From an uncultured Ruminococcus sp. (GTDB lineage: Bacteria > Bacillota > Clostridia > Oscillospirales > Ruminococcaceae), in NCBI GenBank assembly GCA_947173865.1, contig CAMWGS010000094.1:1-7738 (forward strand): DNA of 7,738 bases. The letters run 5' to 3'. A model generated the notes under the pieces. That model had not been told where the DNA came from and made no database searches. It worked only from the letters and a program-made list of their open reading frames with translations. Of this stretch, positions 5,759 through 7,738 are shown piece after piece (within the stretch, counting starts at the first letter, position 1; each line of letters starts with the position of its first letter). A program made the translations under genes and the position numbers.

Positions 5759-5800
5759 CATATAACCGACAACAAAACGGAGGGTTAGATATATAAAGCG

Positions 5801-5857
5801 ATGCCCTCACTCACAAGCATAGAGATAGAAAAGCTAAAGGAGAAAAATTCGCTATGA
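5801..5857 (+). CDS. Possible 18-residue upstream peptide coupled to tnpW
   Basis: ATG at 5801 opens an 18-codon frame (MPSLTSIEIEKLKEKNSL) whose TGA overlaps the tnpW ATG as ATGA. The overlap would allow translational coupling, and the tnpW ribosome site lies inside this frame. However, the nearest good ribosome site, GGAGGG (5779-5784), is 16 bases from the ATG, too far for efficient starts. It may be chance or a remnant. Confidence 0.22.
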   Translation: MPSLTSIEIEKLKEKNSL

Positions 5858-6036
5858 ATGAAACAACTGCAACCGTGTCCGAATACAAAATCGGGCACAC
5901 CACCTATATGGTGAAAACCACTTTTAACCCTGCTTTTCGGGAGAACCTTTCGGACATTCTGAAAAGACTTATCATTCGTGACTGCGAGGATTTCCTCGGT
6001 GAATCCAGACAAGAACAGGACAAGCAAGCTGTGTGA
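5854..6036 (+). CDS. tnpW: Transposon-encoded protein TnpW
   Basis: 60 residues. The central segment EYKIGHTTYMVKTTFNP (about 10-26), followed by a short helix LSDILKRLIIRD (about 32-43), is the recognisable core of the TnpW family, small proteins found beside TnpX-type recombinases in Tn4451-like elements. Their exact role is not settled. AAAGGAG (5836-5842) lies 11 bases before the ATG. It sits 97 bases after the 96-residue gene and 88 bases before the recombinase start, and is probably co-transcribed from the promoter at 5382, because no separate promoter is visible before it. Length is normal for the family. Confidence 0.82.
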   Translation: MNETTATVSEYKIGHTTYMVKTTFNPAFRENLSDILKRLIIRDCEDFLGESRQEQDKQAV

Positions 6037-6054
6037 TTTTGGCGTTTCGGCGCA

Positions 6055-6083
6055 TTGATTTATTTTCAAAGACGCGCTATAAT
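6055..6083 (+). promoter_or_regulatory. Sigma-A promoter of the large recombinase
   Basis: TTGATT (6055-6060), a 17-base spacer, then a perfect TATAAT (6078-6083). The start would be near 6090, 35 bases before the ATG at 6125. The -10 lies in ATAA-TG-TTAT, close to the palindrome at 5407-5416. Confidence 0.8.
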
Positions 6084-6124
6084 GTTATCATAGCTTGCTG
6101 TATCTGTCGGAAAGTGAGGTTATT

Positions 6125-7564
6125 ATGACAGACAAGATTACAGCTTTATACTGCCGTCTTTCGCAGGATGATATGTTGGACGGCGAGAGCAACAGTATCA
6201 CTAATCAGAAAGCTATTCTCAAAAAATATGCAGAGGACAACGGCTTTCACAACACGGCTTACTATGTCGATGACGGTGTGGATACTTTCAAAAGTGAAAA
6301 TGAGCTTATGGCATTCAAGAACATTTTTAATGACTGGTATGCCCGTGACTGCTCAAAGAAGATTCGTGCCGTGTTCAAGGCAAAAGGTCAATCGGGCAAG
6401 CATCTCTGCCCTCCGATCTATGGCTACAAGAAGTCCGATGCCGACAAGAATTTGTGGGTGATTGATGATACTGCTGCCGAAGTGGTACGCAAGATTTTCA
6501 AGCTCTGCATTGACGGCTACGGTCCGGTGCAGATTGCCCGTATTCTCACGGAACAAGGTATACCGACACCGACAGCCTACGCTCTGTCGCAGGGCAGAGA
6601 TAACGGCAGGCACAATGCCAAACTGCACCGTTGGGGTGCGCAGACTATCTGCCACATTCTTGAAAGGCTTGAATATTGCGGTCATACAGTAAATTTCAGA
6701 ACAAGAATGAAGTCATACAAGGTACATAAAATTGTCTACAATCCGCAAGACGAATGGCTGATTTTTGAAAATACACAAGAGCCTATTATCACGCAGCAGG
6801 AGTTCGACTTGGTGCAGGAGCTTCGCAAGAACAAACGCAGACCTCAAAGGAGCGATGTTGTCAATCCGTTCGCAGGAATGGTCTATTGTTCCGACTGCGG
6901 TGAGAAGATGTACCTGATCAGACGCAAAAATGAACGTCCTGAACAGGAACATATGAGATGCTCTACCTACGCAAAGGACGGCGATAAATGCACCGTTCAC
7001 TATATCCGCACTTGTGTGCTGAGGGAAATTGTTCTCGGTGAATTAAATAAGCTCCTTGCAACTGTGAGGGAGAATGAGGACGAATTTGTACAGACCGCTA
7101 TGAGTAACTCCGTTCAGAAGAAGTCCTCGGAACTTACTAAGGCGAAAAAGACCTTAAAGCAGGCTGAAAAGAGAATTGCGGAGCTTGACCGTCTTTTCAC
7201 AAGGCTTTATGAGGACAATGTTCTTGGTAAAATCTCCGACGAGCGTTTTGCGATGATGTCTAAGGGATATGAGGACGAGCAGAAGAAGCTGAAAGCAACC
7301 GCTGCCGAGCTGACCGCCCTAATCGGCAATGCCGAGCAGAAGTCCTCCGATGTAACAGCATTTCTTAAAGTGGTGCATAGATATGAACATATCACAGAGC
7401 TTACTCCCGAAATTATGCACGAGCTGGTTGAAAAGATAGTCGTACACGAAGCGGACAAGTCCAGCGGAAAACGTATTCAGCAGATAGATATTTATTACCG
7501 CTTTGATGTGGCTACTTCCTCCGTTGAGGTGGAAACAGGGCATTATGGAAAAAAGACTGCATAA
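6125..7564 (+). CDS. TnpX-like large serine recombinase with internal in-frame deletion
   Basis: 479 residues from ATG 6125, with GTGAGG (6114-6119) 5 bases upstream; an earlier in-frame start at 6095 has no comparable site. Visible parts: the catalytic N-terminus with YCRLSQDD (Arg11, Ser13) and GESNSITNQK; a recombinase domain (about 95-200, PPIYGYKK to EYCGHTVNFRT); a zinc ribbon with Cys255, Cys258, Cys279 and Cys289; a long coiled coil (about 328-405); and a C-terminal domain ending near IYYRF. Family members normally run from VDDG into a YSGTNF motif, then an SRLGR-type arginine motif, then a VD...FNxWYARD segment. Here VDDG (48-51) joins directly to VDTFKSENE, so about 65-75 residues with essential arginines are missing. 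The frame stays open. The protein is probably unable to cut DNA but may still bind it. Its normal job would be excision and integration of the element. Confidence 0.88.
   Translation: MTDKITALYCRLSQDDMLDGESNSITNQKAILKKYAEDNGFHNTAYYVDDGVDTFKSENELMAFKNIFNDWYARDCSKKIRAVFKAKGQSGKHLCPPIYGYKKSDADKNLWVIDDTAAEVVRKIFKLCIDGYGPVQIARILTEQGIPTPTAYALSQGRDNGRHNAKLHRWGAQTICHILERLEYCGHTVNFRTRMKSYKVHKIVYNPQDEWLIFENTQEPIITQQEFDLVQELRKNKRRPQRSDVVNPFAGMVYCSDCGEKMYLIRRKNERPEQEHMRCSTYAKDGDKCTVHYIRTCVLREIVLGELNKLLATVRENEDEFVQTAMSNSVQKKSSELTKAKKTLKQAEKRIAELDRLFTRLYEDNVLGKISDERFAMMSKGYEDEQKKLKATAAELTALIGNAEQKSSDVTAFLKVVHRYEHITELTPEIMHELVEKIVVHEADKSSGKRIQQIDIYYRFDVATSSVEVETGHYGKKTA
6266..6283 (+). other. Scar of the in-frame deletion in the recombinase
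   Basis: The codons for VDDGVD join the end of the first strand-helix unit to the last part of the catalytic domain. In intact relatives VDDG precedes YSGTNF, while a similar N-D-x-VD motif follows the missing block. The sequence ATGACGGT at 6270-6277 could therefore have been present at both ends and been used for slipped-strand deletion. The missing copy cannot be seen, so this mechanism is inference. Confidence 0.65.
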
Positions 7565-7582
7565 CGCTGTGTTATGCGGTCT
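7549..7582 (-). terminator. Minus-strand terminator overlapping the recombinase stop
   Basis: Arms 7554-7565 and 7571-7582 form a 12-bp stem with one T-G pair and loop GCTGT. On the minus strand it is followed by a run of T (complement of A at 7549-7553), so it terminates leftward transcripts entering from the right. On the plus strand there is no T-tract. The recombinase TAA (7562-7564) lies in the stem. Confidence 0.75.
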
Positions 7583-7631
7583 GTATTAAGAGAGAAAAAA
7601 CTTCTATATCACTATGGGGATTTTGCGCCGG

Positions 7632-7738
7632 ATAGCGATAGGTAATTCTTTGAAATTATCTCCGAATTTTCCCCCGCTTCACACCGTACGTGAGAGTTTA
7701 CAACTCATACGGCTTTCCCTCGATTTATACATTTTCAC
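7632..7738 (-). mobile_element. Probable 3' end of a group II intron (domains V-VI), partial
   Basis: Read on the minus strand, 7715-7681 gives AAGCCGTA, a GAG/CTC helix, then CACGTACGGT: a domain V-like hairpin with the AGC catalytic triad (complement of 7714-7712), the G-U pair below the CCGTA/TACGG stem and a CG bulge (complement of 7689-7690). A purine-rich run and an AT-rich segment, possibly domain VI, follow, and the intron would end about 7632 with the CTAT-type terminus. The rest, including any reverse transcriptase gene, lies beyond the right edge. The upper helix does not fold exactly like textbook domain V, so this is probable rather than certain. Confidence 0.55.

Noticed and set aside
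5429..5761. 110-residue leftward frame
   Set aside because: Exact antisense shadow of the 96-residue gene, which has a promoter and ribosome site.
5785..6069. 94-residue leftward frame
   Set aside because: Antisense to tnpW and its leader, without a start signal.
6168..6461. 97-residue rightward frame in the recombinase N-terminus, considered as a frameshifted piece of the missing catalytic core
   Set aside because: Its translation is simply the +1 frame of the recombinase and shows neither YSGTNF nor an SRLGR-like motif, so the lost block is deleted rather than shifted.

Overview
The window looks like low-to-moderate GC Clostridia (Firmicutes), most likely a gut Ruminococcaceae or Lachnospiraceae genome. 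The reasons are a PCAT-type bacteriocin exporter, strong AGGAGG-like ribosome sites, sigma-A-type promoters, and a mobility gene set (TnpW, TnpX-like large serine recombinase, MobC, MOB-P-type relaxase) typical of Tn4451-like integrative and mobilizable elements. The taxon is inferred from gene families only.

Layout. (1) 1-1091: the end of an AT-rich ABC exporter gene, entering from the left edge and probably host or older cargo DNA. It is followed by a short repeat-bearing spacer and a strong terminator (1242-1280). (2) 1350-1943, minus: an intact small serine recombinase. (3) 2061-2336, plus: a 91-residue Cys-rich orphan gene with its own promoter and terminator. (4) 2411-4428, minus: mobC and relaxase as one unit; the last third of mobC is overlapped by the relaxase start, which uses TTG. 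(5) 4429-4903: a non-coding, hairpin-rich region that is the best oriT candidate and also holds a strong rightward promoter. (6) 4904-5224, plus: an AT-rich orphan gene, then a terminator. (7) 5468-7564, plus: a small helical protein, TnpW, and a TnpX-like large serine recombinase. (8) 7632 to the right edge: probably the 3' end of a group II intron on the minus strand.

How it works together. MobC and the relaxase would nick oriT and let a conjugative helper move the element. The large recombinase would normally excise and integrate it. Here that recombinase has lost, in frame, most of its catalytic domain core (junction near 6266-6283), so the element is probably stranded unless supplied in trans. 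The mobilization genes and the small recombinase look intact. The two AT-rich orphan genes look like independently transcribed cargo. A perfect 16-bp inverted repeat (2342-2357 and 4861-4876) lies beside both and brackets the mobilization module.

No RNA genes of the tRNA or rRNA type, no CRISPR array and no complete defence system were recognised. The most notable items are the internally deleted recombinase, the 16-bp inverted repeat with two orphan cargo genes, the hairpin cluster, and the mobC/relaxase overlap.
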